A DNA stretch of 64,000 bases from Neopestalotiopsis rosae (Eukaryota; Ascomycota; Sordariomycetes; Amphisphaeriales; Sporocadaceae): assembly GCA_023078685.1 (NCBI GenBank), contig JALGAS010000007.1:372001-436000 (forward strand), written 5' to 3'. Positions 12,678-26,400 of this stretch are shown here, in pieces (position 1 is the first letter of the stretch; the number at the start of each line of letters is the position of its first letter). The notes beneath the pieces are model-generated. The model did no database searches. It saw only the letters and a program-made list of their open reading frames with translations, and had not been told where the DNA came from. A program made the position numbers and the translations under genes.

Positions 12678-15600
12678 CCGATTCTTCGAAATAAAGAGCT
12701 GGGAATTACCGTGCTAGGAACTTTCTGCTTTGTGTATTGCGACCGGGCTTGCTGCTGAGATTCCTTAGTACTAGTTTCAGTGCACCTTTATGCGATGGCG
12801 GGGTATTTTGAAGCATCTAGGTTAGACGGTGACGGGGCTAGATAGATGATTATATGACGAATCGACGAACAAGAACAGTCAACTAAATCTCGAGGTGCTG
12901 TCAGATATCCAATACATAACGTTGAGATTTTGTGCCGGGTCTGAGTATGACGGTTCTATCTTCTTGCGAACATGGTAGATTGATCGCATACTGGAGTTCG
13001 TCTCCAGGGATTATCTCAAGACGGTGCGACCACTTCCAGACTAATCATATAATTCGAGCGCTATAATTGGATAAAACATTGGATGAAGCAACTGCGTATT
13101 ATATGGGGACCTACTAAGGTAGGTAAGTGCTTGACCTGGTTGTGGTTGCTCATTCGTTCGGGAAGTCCCGCTGACACTATGCACTGAGATCACTGGCATG
13201 AACTAGGGCAACGGCATGTCATCAATGCGGAGGTATGTATAGATAAACTCTTGGTGACAGCGAACACAAACTTGACCACATCAGACTGGTTGGGAACTCT
13301 ACCAAGGCGTAAGAACGACGCTATGATTTATTGCTTATGACCGACAGGCGAACGGTCTGGACGCATAAAAAACGTCGGCCCGATATAGTTTTGCGAGGAG
13401 AGAGCATTGCCAAGACCAGATGTCGTCAAAAACTTAGTAATACATGAACTTCAGATGAAAATGAGGCTCTGACATGTACTTTGCTATACCAATAGCCGTA
13501 GCTCGGCCCGCTTCTCGGGAGAGTTCCAACCCAACCTCTTCCTGGTCTATGCCCACTAGTATTCCCGGGCAGTACGTATCAGCTCTGTGTTCTTGATCAA
13601 TACTTGTATACTTTTGCCCATGCACTTTGACCATTTAGATCACGCCACAATCCAGGCATGGCTGTAAGCGTATACTGTACCTTCCTCACAGCCAGTGCAA
13701 CCGATTCACGACACTGAAACAATTTATCTGTTGTCAAATTGCGGGACGCGAACTTCTGCAATATTATTCGCAGTAACAGCGGTTCGTAGTCGGAGCATGA
13801 CACACTCTGAGGCTTAGCTGATGATGTTCGCAGCTCGGGGCCGATCTTCACCGCGGAGCAAATATCCGAACCACTCGGTGCGTTTACATGCGACCGCGTC
13901 TGGTTACATCCTTGCACCAACGGCCAACGGACGCACATTTGCCACATCAAATTTGCTTCAAAGAAAAGTTGGTAATGGGTTATGTATCTAAAGAGATTAC
14001 GAAAACGTTCAAGCGCGTCCCTGGGTTCCATCCGGAAAGAGCGCCAAGGTGACCGGTTGGCTCACCGCGGCGCTGTGGGTGAGCTGGCATGCAGTGGGAA
14101 GCATTGTACCTTGCACACAACCCTGATCGGGGCTGCGTGTCAGCGTGGCCCGGAAGGAAAGATTTGCGATGTCGACCCTGAGCTTTCAGGGTAAGACTGT
14201 AATGCCTATACTGTTGCATGCATGAGCCTGCTCGTCAGAACTCTTCGTCATGGTGGAGCAATTCTCTGCCGTCCCGTTGTAGCTGGGGTTAGACGCCTGT
14301 TTAGTCAGTGTGCAGCAGTGTGCACGAGCCTTTACGCCCAGGGTAGGTTGTTTATGTTCGAGTCTCTCACCAGTCGGGCGGTGGCGCCTGCACACATCGC
14401 ATGCTGATGCTTGCCACCAGGGCACGGGCGTTAGGTTGGAACGAAACGTGTGTCGCTTGGGGGCCGAAAAGGAGATTGCCATGTCGAGGGGAGGTGTTCT
14501 GTCTGCCATATTATGGGAAGTCTGGGTGGGTGATGGATGAATTAAAGAAGCGTGAAGGTGTAGGAACGCAGTCGGAAGTATGTCATCGCCAGATGCTTGT
14601 TTAAACTTACCTGCGTTGCCTGCCTTACCTGGGAGGGTCTTGGCTTTTCAAGGTGTCCCCGGTAGTCCAAACTGCCTGGCTTACATCGCAGATAGAGAGC
14701 CAAGGGGTCCCCCAGCCACATTAGCGAATACATGTTTGGATGAGAGCAGCCGCCGGCATTCTCACGCCTGTTCTGCCTGGGCCAATCGAGAGACCGCTCC
14801 TGTAAGCCATCTGAAACAAGACTGGTCCCTCTCCTGCGTAGCTAGGCATGTAGGCCTGCTAGGCCACTGGCTTAACACAACTTCGACTTGATACATGCAC
14901 AATCTTGCCTTATTCCGAAAACTGATTGTTTATCAACGATATATTCCGTAAGGGTCCAGAGTCCAACTCACAAACCAAGGACTTTCTAGTCTTGTTTTTG
15001 GTAAGACTTATAAATCACTGTCGGTAAGTCGCAGCGGTGAGGATGTGTAGGTATCTGTGTAAGGCTGAATTGACCCTGGCCAGAATGGAGACATGTTGCG
15101 CAGTGAATCCATAATCTTTCTAAACCTTATGTTGTGTAAAATTGAAGAAAATCTAGAAAGCCGCCAGGGTCAACAACAACCCTGCCAGCCACGGGTATCA
15201 CTGTTTGTACTGCTTATGTAATTTTCGCATAAAGGACAACACTGACCACAGCGCTGATCATCAAGGGGGGGGTCTCTTGGTGTGTACTCTTCGCGCCCTC
15301 AATGATTCCAAGCGGTGCTCAAGTCTTGCGTTTGGCGACTTCCTATTGCTAGAAGATAGAAGCAATGTTATGCCCTGAAGTTGTGAGTATCCGCATTCTT
15401 TCCATCGGAGACACTGGCCCATGAAATACATGCTCGATCATCACTTTGGGCCACCCTTGGGGAGGGACGCCGGTCTCAAGGTCACACCATTCTACTTGCC
15501 AGCAGCAGGGCCAGGGGGAGGAGCCCCCGTTGTCCCAACCCCTACTTCAACATTGGCCGCGTACAATACAGTGAAGAAGAAAAAAGAATCGCCTGAAAAG

Positions 15601-18600
15601 AGAATCTTGAGCTCACACTTTGCCCCCTTCCCCCCTGTACCATACCTGGCATGCCTGCACACGCAGGCATACTTTACACAGTAGTTCGCCCTGGCTCACT
15701 GCGAACAGAGCAGACCCACATGACTGTCCTTCGTCGAAAAAGCAAAATATGCTTCAAGCTAGCAAGGACTTTTTGACGTCCTCTCATCAAAGCTGCATGA
15801 CATGTAATTGCTCGAGGAGCTTGACTAGGAGAGGGGAGGATGCGCCCGGCATCACGGACGGTAGCAAGGTCCGGACCTATCCGTGGCAGAGAGAACTGTT
15901 GCTAATGCGAGCGTGGGGGACAAGGAAGAAAAGAAGATGCTGGAACAACAAGCAGCGAATATTCCAGTTTATCAGTCCGTAGACTGGTAGGGGCTGCACT
16001 GTGCCTCTCTCAGTACTGTTAGGGGCCTTGTACCTGTTCCTTAGCATGCCTCCAGCACAAGTACCCGACACAGGCCTCTAGCGACGGTCTACAGGCTATG
16101 TGGTATACACACGTTATGTAATGAGAGGTGTAGCAAACACACTTCTTCCCAAGCTTGATCCATTGACACACCCTTTTTTTTTTCATACCAATGTTACATA
16201 CACACATTTGATTTTCTCCGGCCCTTCCACGAACACATATCCGTTTGTCAATCAAGTTATGTGACTACTCTTCTCATTGTAACACAAACATATCGGTCGC
16301 GTGCGGGCTAGGGGCATTGTCGGGCCACAGGTCGTTTTCCACGTATGTGTACTTTCGTGGCCTTCTTCTCCTGCCTGCAACTAGCTGTACTGCTCACGCG
16401 GACTACTTCTTGACCTTTGTTGAAGCTTTCTTGTCGCCGTGTTGTCTCTTCTTTGGGTGTTTCTTGTGAGGAGCGACTGAGGTGCGCTTCGTTGGGGGAG
16501 CTGCCGGACGCGGAGCCGGGTCATCACCCTCCGCCATCACTATGGCTTTACTAGAATAACTTTGTTAGTTTCAGTAGCAGTATCGCGGCTCGAAAAGTAA
16601 TACCCATCCTCTTGGTTGCAGCAACAAGCCATGCTATTGTCGCGGATGACGGTCGGTGTAAGGTAGGAGCCAGGGAGATGACCAGATGAAGGTCTCGAAT
16701 TTGTCCACGACACGTCCTGCGATTGAGCTCGGGGAGATGGAGAGGCGGAGAGCAGGTAGGTACGGCGCTGAAGGGAATCTTTTGAGAACAACCCAAAAGT
16801 CCCCTTCTCGACCTTTTATAATAGCAATGCCCTGACCCCATTGGACTGGACAGTGTTATATGGGGCTTGTCTATACACAAACTAGTCCTTCTGCTTTGCA
16901 TATGCACCCCACCGACAAGTTACAGCCGTGATGACAGTGGCAGATAATGTCGCGGTGCCTGACAAAGTTCAGGCTAGGAGGACAGCATCAACGGCGCGCC
17001 CGTACTTGCCAAGGCCCATGACCTTCGAATCCTCAGAAGAGGGGAAGCCTTTTGTATGATCCTGTTGCATAGAAGCTAGGTACTTCCATTGTTGCCGGTC
17101 CTGGAAATTCTCTCGGGCCGTGCCTTCGATTCGACTTGAAGACGGCCAGGTCCGGCCAGCGGGGTCTGGGCTGAGTAGGCCCGCGCTGAAAGACCTCCGA
17201 CGCGAGACGACTGTGTGCAGTGCGGGCGCGTCCGTAATGCACACATTGTCGGCTGTTTGACCATACCATGGTTGAGATAGCACTTATGTGACACCAAATT
17301 CCGCCGCTGCTTTTGCTGGACAATATTTGCACCAATTCGATCGATTAGATGTTCGACAACGTCGCTGGCAACGAACGTATACTCTTCAATCTGCCCTGTA
17401 GCGACACAGCAGCGACTGGCCCCTCATGCAGGTCCCTTGAGACCAGCAGATCACGAATTTCCACGATGGCAAAGATGACTCTCGGAATAATCAATACTGT
17501 GCGTTTGCAAACCAAGGCTGGTGTCTCCGAGGATTGATTCCGGACGCGACGTTTATTGCGCCGCGGCCTCATGTGTACGACAACAGCCGTACAGACCTGA
17601 TCATGTTGACCATCAGAGAGACACCTCCGACCACGTTCTGGAGACTTCGATATTTGCGCTGCAATGCAATAATCGTTGGTAGTCCGATGATTCCGATACC
17701 AATCTCGGGGTCTTCTCACGTGACGTCTGGTCGCCGTAACACTGAGATGTGCGGAGCGGTGAGTTGTAGTCACTGCAGCCGGGCGCCGGCGATTGACTAA
17801 GCGCTCGGGGCACCGAGTTCTGCGGTTCAGAAGTGGGCATGCGCTGCTGAGGCACCGACAGCACGCGTCCGGCCGGGCCGTCCATTGCGTCCAGTTCCCT
17901 GGTACTAGTGGTTCAAGGAGAGCGGGAGCTGCGCGCTTCACGTGGCCGAAATCAGGCTAGACAAGGTAATGCGGCCTGCCTGCCTGCTTGCCTGTATACA
18001 GTACCCAGATCCCAGGCTATACTGCCTGGACGTGAACGTTCGGTTAGCCCGATATGGGCGTGGTTTGCGACTTTCGCGACGGCCAAAGCAAAATGCTGAA
18101 TGAGACTCTCCTTACTCTGTACCTTCGCCAAATTATCAGTAAAGCTGACAACGCTCCAGTGTTGGTCACACGATCAAGTATTCTGTTCGTGGGTACTGGG
18201 CGATCGAATCGTCCAGGAAGTGATGGCGGGGAAGAGAATCATACCCCAGTGGACCTTTGAGCCACTGATGAGATGATGTTTGGGGAATAGGGCCTCGGAA
18301 GTTGAGAAGCCCCCACTGCAGCCCGACGATACTCTCATCGCCACGCACCTCTGTCGCGCACGTTGACGACACGTTCATGTACGCACAACACTGGTCGAAT
18401 GTCTCGTGTGACATCGTTCAGAATATTGACACCCCATGTGCTTCTAATTTTACGGTATGTTTTGCTTTTATGATGGGCATACTGTATATACGGTACTTCT
18501 GCCAGTACCTACGAGACAGGCTGTCCAGTAAGTAGTGACGGAACTTGACATTCTTCAGGGCAGGGATATCTTCAGCCAATGTGAACCTAAATACGGAGTA

Positions 18601-19652
18601 AGCCTGCAGAAATGCTTCCATCCTTTACGAATATGCATAGCGCATCCAAGAAGCACGCCTCACCGTAAGTCTTTGCGCCCTTATCGCTTCATGGACAAGA
18701 ACATTGCCTAATCATTCACCCAGCTTCTTCTAATATTATGTGCGACTATCCAATCGATCGTTAAAAAGTGTACAATGTCTGTTTGTACACTCGGTAGCCG
18801 CTGAACACACTCATGTTCTGCAAGAACGCATCATCTTGGAGACGTGGGCTCGCACTATGCATGCATGAAGCAGGCGTGATTGATGGATAAGTTTGGCCTA
18901 GGTGGCACACAGCGAAGTCTCTGAACGACAAGGGTATCTCCGCTTGCAGGTGAGCTTGATCAAGTCATCGAGCCTGATAAATACTGGCTGAAGACAGTTC
19001 GCCGCCAATTATGACCATCGATTGCAATTGATCATCTACTTCTCTCGGCTTTTATGAGTCTCGGATTGTGAAGTTTCCTTACTCTGATCACGCCCGAACT
19101 GTTGTATGCGCTCGTTACGCTGATTCCACTATAATGGCAATCATATAGAAGGCATCAAGTGCGAACCACTTCCCATCTCGTCGCCTGCGTTGCAATAAGG
19201 CTACGTCGCAAAGTCACGAGAAGAACAATTGGTTACAGTGTACACCGACTACAGCATGAGCGATCCTACAATTGGTTCCGACGGTACGAACCTTTGTGGC
19301 GGGCCGCTGCAATCTCTCTTTCGATTGCTTCCTGCAGTGAGAAAGAGGGTCTCCATCGTCCAATCGTACTAATCTGACCATGAGCGTCATATCGCTAACC
19401 CCTCAGCGATGGACTCGCTACACCCTCTCTTCACGAGACAGCGTCAAGATCATCCATCGTGAATTGTAGACCAGCGTGTCAGACCGGTGTGGCCTGATTT
19501 TTTCACTCAGAAGTACGATACTTCACTCGATTATACCAGACGACATGATGAAATATATGGCTGTAATTTGGGCATAAAAGGTCGCTATGTGGTCGAGATT
19601 TTGCATATTGAGCACATCAATGTCCAGGAACTTATGAAAACGAACGTATACA
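12678..19652. other. 7-kb gene-poor interval between the DUF6594 paralogs
   Basis: No ORF has a recognisable domain. The best candidates are a minus-strand frame at 14031-13434 (listed separately) and minus-strand frames around 16969-17335 and 17345-17941 that overlap each other and could be chance. A run of eight G occurs near 15266 and a short CCTG microsatellite near 17974-17994. No transposon ends, tRNA or rRNA seen. The ancestral duplication of DUF6594 does not obviously extend into this DNA. Confidence 0.4.
13434..14031 (-). CDS. Unrecognised possible gene or gene remnant
   Basis: Two minus-strand frames overlap: one from an ATG at 14031 reads MEPRDALERFRNLFRYIT and runs to 13597; the other ends at 13434 and contains GILVGIDQEEVGLELSREAG. 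The second stretch has protein-like composition, and a GT donor after AVRK near 13680 with an AG acceptor near 13610 could join the two. I do not recognise either part. It may be a small hypothetical gene, a decayed fragment, or chance. Treat the boundaries as approximate. Confidence 0.2.
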
Positions 19653-21149
19653 ATGGATGAAGCAAATCTTGCGGAGCAGGGCGCTGTCCCTCTTTCCCCA
19701 ATGCCACCACCAGAAACAAGCCAACGTGAGCTGCTATCGTCTTCTCCAACCGTACCCAATGTTTCCGAAGAGCGTATCTCTGGCAAAGCCCCTGTTCACA
19801 GCCTCGGTAAGCCCAGAAAAGCTCGTACGTTCTCCCCTACCACGACTGACTGAATCATAACAGATAATCAAGAAAATATGAACACCCCAACGAATCGGTC
19901 GGCCACTCCATCGCTACAGCCTCGTAAGAATCCACCAATCATTTCTAAACACTCTAATCGCTTAAGTTGTGCCAATAGGTGCTGAAAAACTATATGGCTG
20001 GCCGAGCATTGCAATTAAACAGTCCAGACCGTACAACACGGGTATCTTGCGAAAGTTTGACGTCTTGAATCGAAGAGTCCTCGTGGATGGCCATACCAAA
20101 CTATGGGCCTATGAGAGGATGTTGCATGAGAAAGACAAGGAGGACGCACTTACCAACCCGAACGGACTGACGACATTGCCTTTCGATCCAGTGCATCTCA
20201 TTCATACGGATCGTCTAGATGCTCACCATCATTTCCACAACATTCTAGCGCAACAAGCCCCGCAGTCTAATAGTGACTTGTCGGAACGATCAGATGAGCC
20301 TGCCTCGGCGGAGTCATCACAGCAGCCCTCCGACCCGGCTTCACAGCAGGCCTCGGGAACATCTACGCCATATTCGTGCCCTCAATACACCAAAGACCAA
20401 ATCATGGAAGCAGCAACCAATAGGATGATCAAGCACTGTAAGCAAGCACATGCACACTTCCAGGCTCATACTTAGTAAGATTCGCTGACTGTTAAGATCT
20501 TCTCATGTTCCTGTCAAGTCACGTCGAAAATCTACCAAGGGTCAGCCACTACTCGTATCTGAACTTCAAAAAGTTCGTCGCCAAAGATCTTCTAGATGAC
20601 GAAGCATGGCACGCCCTGCTGGACGAAGAGAACGATTTCGTCACGACGCGGCAAGGCCTTGTGCACGAGAATTTTGAGTGGCTCATGCATGGAAAGCCAA
20701 GATTCGGCCTTGATGTGAGCTCGGCCCGCACTCCGCTAGTCCTTGTGCACATCTTATCTACCAATTGCCACTAGGGAACTGATCGCGTGTGGCAGAAAAT
20801 CTTCATGGCGTTACAGAAAGTCTTTGTAATGGTTTTCGACCAGAAGAAGAGATCCGATACGGAATTCGATGACAAGAATAAATTCATCAGTGCCAAGAAA
20901 CTAGAAATTTTCACCAAGATCATCATTGGCCTGTTTTGCATGGGCATGCTCGCAGGCCCAGTCGGAATCCTGCTGCTCGTGCCGCTCTCCGACGCGCAGT
21001 CCTTTGGTATCGTCCTTGGCTTTAGCAGCGTCGTCGTGATCGGGCTCAGTGGCCTAGACAGCTTCTATGCGACCCTCGTGGCCTTTAGTACCTACACTGC
21101 CGTCTTGGTCACGTCACTGTCAAATCTCTATCAAGCTAGGAGTCATTGA
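19653..21149 (+). CDS. DUF6594-type membrane protein, copy B
   Basis: Five exons fit by phase: 19653-19806, 19864-19923, 19979-20437, 20497-20714, 20775-21149; 421 residues. The N-terminus MDEANLAEQGAVPLS parallels MNEAGLVEQGEIPLS of copy A. The DUF6594 core starts GWPSIAIKQSRPYNTGILRKF, followed by VLVDGHTKLW, a Ser/Gln/Pro-rich linker, the block LPRVSHYSY...DEAWHALLDE and three C-terminal membrane helices with GPVGILLLVPLSDAQSFG. Introns interrupt at the same motifs and in the same phases (1, 1, 1, 0) as in copy A. Compared with copy A it has a longer charged stretch before the first helix (DQKKRSDTEFDDKN). Both copies read in the same direction about 7 kb apart. Function unknown; membrane location is inferred from the helices. 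Confidence 0.82.
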
Positions 21150-21528
21150 ATGATCCATGGCTTTTTCCCCAGCAAAGGGTTTGAGATTCAAGTCACTGGG
21201 GTTGAGATGGACAAGATGAAACATATACTGAGCGGCCCGGATCCGAGACAGACAAGAATTTCATAAACAATCGCTGAATAACCGCTAAACGGAGTAACAC
21301 ACGTAATACAATGCTCAGAAATATCAAATCGTATAACTTATTGAGGAACTGGGCATTTTCTCCGTGAATATGATTGCCGCTGAAACAATTCAGGGAAGTC
21401 GTCTGCACAGCTGTCCATGTCCCTGCGCCGCGAGTGTGTTTTGTCCAAACGAACAGCCCAAATGCGCCTCTGCACCAGTGCTCGGTGGAGTGTCTGACTT
21501 GTAGTGTTCAGCCGCAACTTTTCCCGCC

Positions 21529-22786
21529 TTAGTCTCTAGGCAGAGCCCATATCATTCCGTTGTCGTCAGTGTGATCGTCTATGAAAACCGTGTCTTCTCC
21601 ATCTTCTTGTAATTCTAAATCTTGTAACTCTGAAGTTACCACGTTTGATTGGCTTGCTATGTCAACCGTGTCTTCTCCATCTTCTTGTGATCCTTCGTAG
21701 GCCGTCTCTTCCCCATCTTCTTGTGATCCTTCGTAGGCCGTCTCTTCTCCATCTTCTTGTAAATCTGAAGCTGCCACGTCTGACTGCATTGCTTCATGAC
21801 GATATTTCTGCAGTAATTTTATAGCATCAAGCTCCAGAGAATGAGTAGATTTAAGGTATTGAAGACATAATTCCCCTCGCATCCACAATGGCGCCGCAAG
21901 TGGTTGGTCACGTGCTGTGAGTCTTCCTGGTGGTGGGTTCAAAAAGTCTGAGGGACTGAAAGTCCAATTCTCAGAGCGAAATCTGCGGTTTAAAGGATCA
22001 TAATTCTCAGTAAACCATTTTCTGGGATGAAGATTTGCCTCGGTATGCTTGAGGAGAATGAAGAGACGTTGGTACTGCTCAAATGGGTGCTCTTTATATC
22101 GGGCGGGAGCAATGAGCCGTATTCTCTGTAAAGTATCATATGGAAGATCCGGAACTTCAAAAATGGTTGGATCCATCCCACAGTCACTGGCAGTTGATGC
22201 GTAAAATTCTCTCCACTTCTCGGCGACAAGTTCAAGTCCCGGGGCCACGAACGAGGGCTGGCAGGAGTTCCTGAGACATTTCTTGAACAGGATCAAAACG
22301 CGGGCCGTATTCGTAGCTCGTGGAATGAAGCCGTCACCAGCTTCAAAGCTAGCTGCACCCAATTGAGCTTCGAAATCGTCAATAGGTAAATTGTAGGATT
22401 GGAACAAAGACTACATCAGGCAAATGTCGTGTCTTGCAGTCTCTTGGGTCAGCAATTATCCCGGAACCTCTCATGACAGGCGGGAAAGATAACACTAACA
22501 ACTCTGGATGCTTGAGTTCAGTGCCCCCTAGCAGGGTTTGGTAGAAAGTCGCCCAGAAGACAAGTACAGGTCGACATATGCGTAAATAACGAAGAAATTT
22601 AGCATCGTCGAGCCCAAAGTAGTGACATAATCTCTCTTCACTGTATGTCTCGGTGTCCTACATCGTCGAGTGGTATACGAAACACGTCGAATCTGGTCTG
22701 GTGACAAGATCATCCGATATTTTGGTGGACAAGGTGAAGGGGCGCTTTGAGGATGTCTTCAAGTCATGCTTGTCCTTATCCGCCAT
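21529..22786 (-). CDS. Unrecognised protein with acidic 12-residue repeats, possibly disrupted
   Basis: The longest open part (22407-21529, 292 codons, no ATG at its 5' end) encodes a protein with motifs such as LPYDTLQRIRLIAPARYKEH and a C-terminal tail of repeated QEDGEETAYEGS units. Upstream, a frame beginning at an ATG at 22786 (MADKDKHDLK) looks equally coding (for example VFWATFYQTLLGGTELKHPE) but is broken by TAG at 22660-22658 and is one base out of phase with the downstream part around 22380-22410. Two readings are possible: a pseudogene with a nonsense change and a frameshift, or a gene with two introns, both ending in GATGTAG. Donor sites for the second reading are weak (GTCACC, GTGTTA), so I lean slightly to disruption. 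No family recognised; the charged tail suggests a disordered region. Confidence 0.45.
21671..21766 (-). repeat. 36-bp in-frame tandem repeat
   Basis: Near-identical 36-bp units encode QEDGEETAYEGS twice in a row, then a diverged QEDGEDTVDIAS; a further related copy (QEDGEDTVF) lies near 21590. Length is a multiple of three, so unit number can vary without changing frame. Confidence 0.8.
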
Positions 22787-23401
22787 GATGCTTGTACCAA
22801 TCTATTATCTGAATTCTCTTGTAGCCTGGAAGTGCCGGCGCTATATCGAAATGAAACGCGTTTGGCGAAGAGATATTTGCAACACCGAAAACGACGGGAT
22901 TGAGAATGCTTCTTTTGTTGATTAAATTGAAGCAAAAGCGTAATACTGGGTTACGGGATGGCAGACAACTATTTGTACGATGATTGTGCCCAAAAAACGA
23001 TAATGTTGAGAATATCATCTGGCGTATTGACCAAGACAGAAAGTTTACGAGAGAAGGAGAACCATAATTTAAAATATTTGATGAATATGTTTGTTTTCCT
23101 ACACAGAAGACCAGACTCGTGGCTGCCATTCTCCCAGTCAACCAACGTACGCGACGGAAGATGACGCGTACAGGTTGGTGGCACTTGCGCGACTATTCGT
23201 TCACGGAATTCATTCAACTGACTTGGGCTCTAGACTTGGTTCGTTCGCGCCTGAACTTGGAAGTAAATCACAGTCAATGCATGAACCCGCCACTCCGCCT
23301 CTTTCTACTGCTTATATCATACCATTATCAATCTATGATACCTGATACTCTAATGACAGATGCACCTACCTACTTTACCCACATCGACGTCTAAGACTCC
23401 T
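22787..23401. other. Intergenic stretch upstream of the repeat-tail gene
   Basis: Overlapping frames occur on both strands (plus 22653-22925, minus 23141-22776), neither recognisable. The plus frame has protein-like composition (LVDKVKGRFEDVFKSCLSLS) but overlaps the better-supported minus-strand reading. The segment includes the 3' flank of the ABC transporter, which ends at 23402. Confidence 0.4.
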
Positions 23402-26400
23402 CTAAGACTCCTGGAAATCCCACAGCCCCCTAAACAAGCCCCCTTTCTCCAGTAGTGTAGCGGGAGCTCCCACTTCAGCCACCTTGCCATCCTTGAGTAC
23501 GACAATCTTGTCAAAGTCTACCACAGTCTTTAGTCGATGAGCAACTACAATCGTTGTCCAACTCGCAAACTCCTTCCTCAAGAGGCTTTGAATGACTTCA
23601 TCTGTCTGGTGATCAAGGCTGTCGATTTGTGATCAGTAGACATGTTACATAGGGGTATATGCATACTGCTCAGCGTGGATCGCCGCAGTCGGAACTTACC
23701 TGCTTGTTGCCTCGTCGAGCAGCAACACACGGCTTTTCTTCAGCATGGACCTTGCCAGACAAAACAATTGCTTCTGTCCCGCGCTCAGCCAGTCGGCGTT
23801 GAAGTCGGCGTCGAGGCCGCCCTTATCTTGTATTACGGCTAGCAGTCTAGTCTTCTCCAATGCGGCCAGTAGTTCTTCATCTCTGGCTTGGGATGCTGGG
23901 TCCAGGTTATATCGCACCGTGCCTGACAGGAGCATCGGATCCTGGGGCAATGTGACAAGTCTCTCGCGTAGAGTGTCTATTTGCAATGTGGATGTTTCGA
24001 TACCATCGATGGTCATGGTGCCTTCCAACGGTTCATACAAGCGTAGTAGGAGCGCTAGAAGGGTCGACTTGCCACTTCCAGTGCGTCCGCATATCGCAAC
24101 CTTCTCACCAGGATTGATATCCAGATCGATGCCGTCCAACACGGTATGTTCTCCAAATTTGGCGCTGAGCTGGGAAATGGAAACTGCACCCCGACTTGGC
24201 CACTGCGGAGGGGGTTCGTCGGTGCCCTCCTTCTCTCGCGGAGTCTCGCTAGTGTACTCTCTGATTCGAGTAATTGCGCCCAATGATGTTTCTAACTCTG
24301 TCCAAAAGATAATCACCTGCGACATGGTCGCACCAAAGCTGCTCACGCTTGTCAAGGCGACGCCCAAGAGTCCCGGCTCAACCCTGTCCCGGAGACCGAC
24401 CGAGAGCCCGACCAGCAATACTCCTAAGCCGGCAACTATCAATTCAAGCACCATGGTGAGCCATCTCTGTACACAGTAAAGCAGGTAGAAGGGGCGCTGC
24501 GATGTGTCCAGGTGCTGGATATGCTCATTGTACGACTTTTCGGACCAAGAAAACGCCCGAATCGTGGTCAAACCGGCGAAGGATGAAATAAAGAAGGAAT
24601 AGAGGGGCGACTTGGTCTCGAGATCCAGAAGACGAAGCTGTCGCGATGTTCTGAGATAGAATTTCTGTATGAAGAATAGTACCACACCGAGAAATGGAAT
24701 CACGACGGCGAGGTAGCCTGATGAAACGCAAGTCAATATGATCTCGCCAACGGCCGCGACGAGCACTAGACACAGCGTCAGCTTGCTATACTATTATAAT
24801 CTGTCAACGATGGCTTACTTTCAGAAAACTGCATCATGGCAACGGGCAGCGGAAAGTCAACGAGCGTCATGTCTTGGCTGAATCTATTGACCAGCTGCCC
24901 AACATCGGTCGCGACAAAATATGACATGGGCGCACTACATAAGGTAGTTAGCAAGAACTTATATATTGACGACTAGTTGAGTCGGGCTTACTGCATTGTG
25001 ACCTCGAGTATGGCCCAGTGCAACTGTTTGGCAGACCTAGGAATGATGCGAAGCAAGAAGAGTCTAGCCATTGGAGGTCAGCGATCGATGACTTGTAATT
25101 GTTCGCTTATTTCTTGAGTCTTACGCGAATTGAATCATCATTCCCGCAATGTTCAAAACACAGAGCAGAACGTATACACCAATCCATTTGCTTGGATCCT
25201 CCTTCGGATTCCTAGCATTAGCGGCAGTCCAAAAGTTGAGCCATAGTGCTGCAGGCTATTAGTTACTGTTATTTCCTCTAAGATAAGAACTTACGTTGAA
25301 TGATGCGACAGGCGGTTTGAAATAGAATCAGAGAACAAAATATGATGAATGTGGTACTCATGAGTGAGCGCAGGTAGTATGGCAGAGAGCTGTTGACTTT
25401 GCCTCTCTGCTTTTCCTCATCCTTTATAGATGCAGTGGCCTCCTTGTTGCCAGAACTCGATTCAGTCTTCTCTTGGTTCCCTGTGTCGAATACTGTTTTC
25501 GATTCTTGATGTGACACGGCCTTAGTGAGAGAGACCTTTTCGCTGTCACTTTCTTCGTCGGAACTATTTCGATATTGAAGGCTGCGAATATAGTCATCTG
25601 ATTCCCTGAGCGCTTCAAACGAGCCGCAATTGGCAAGCGTTCCATTTTCGCCCAGTACGATGAGCCGATCGGCATGCGGAAACCATTGCGCTTCATATTA
25701 TGGTTAGCGAGGGTGGAATCGTCAAAACTAGAATCCTGCATACCGTTGTGGGTAGCCATGATAACCGTGGTGCCGCGATTTCTCAGCAAGCCATTCCTCC
25801 CAAGTAAGGCTGAAAAACACTTGGTTGAAGTATCGTTATCAAGACCTTTCATCGTATCATCCAAAATGACAATCTTCTTGCCACTATAGACAGCTCTTGC
25901 TAGGGCCTGTTCTGTCGTCAGTTACCCCTGCCCATATCAATAGAGAGTTCAATACTGACAATTCTTTGCTTCTGTCCGCCACTGAGTGAGATGCCTTGAG
26001 TTCCGACCAGGGAAAGATCGCCCTCGGGCAAGTGAGCTAGATCCTCGTCAAGTTGGCATGCAGTGAGGACTTTCTTATAGTATTGTTCCTCGTAATCCGA
26101 GAATCCCACAATATTCTGTCGAATGGGGTGATTCAGAATCCATGCGTCTTGGTCACAGTAGGCGATATTATCTTGATCTGCAACTTCAATGGTGCCATCG
26201 TGAAGATAAGTCTCTCCGAGGATGCTCTTCAATAGAGTGGATTTTCCCGAAGCAATCGGTCCCACCACCAAGGTCAAGGATGAAGACATAACTTCGGTGG
26301 TGATACTGTGGAGCGTAGCAATTTCCTTGTCATCACTCCATCCGAATGTGGCATTGTTCAAAGTCACGAGAGCTTCATCTGGCTTTTGGGGATCTGGTGA

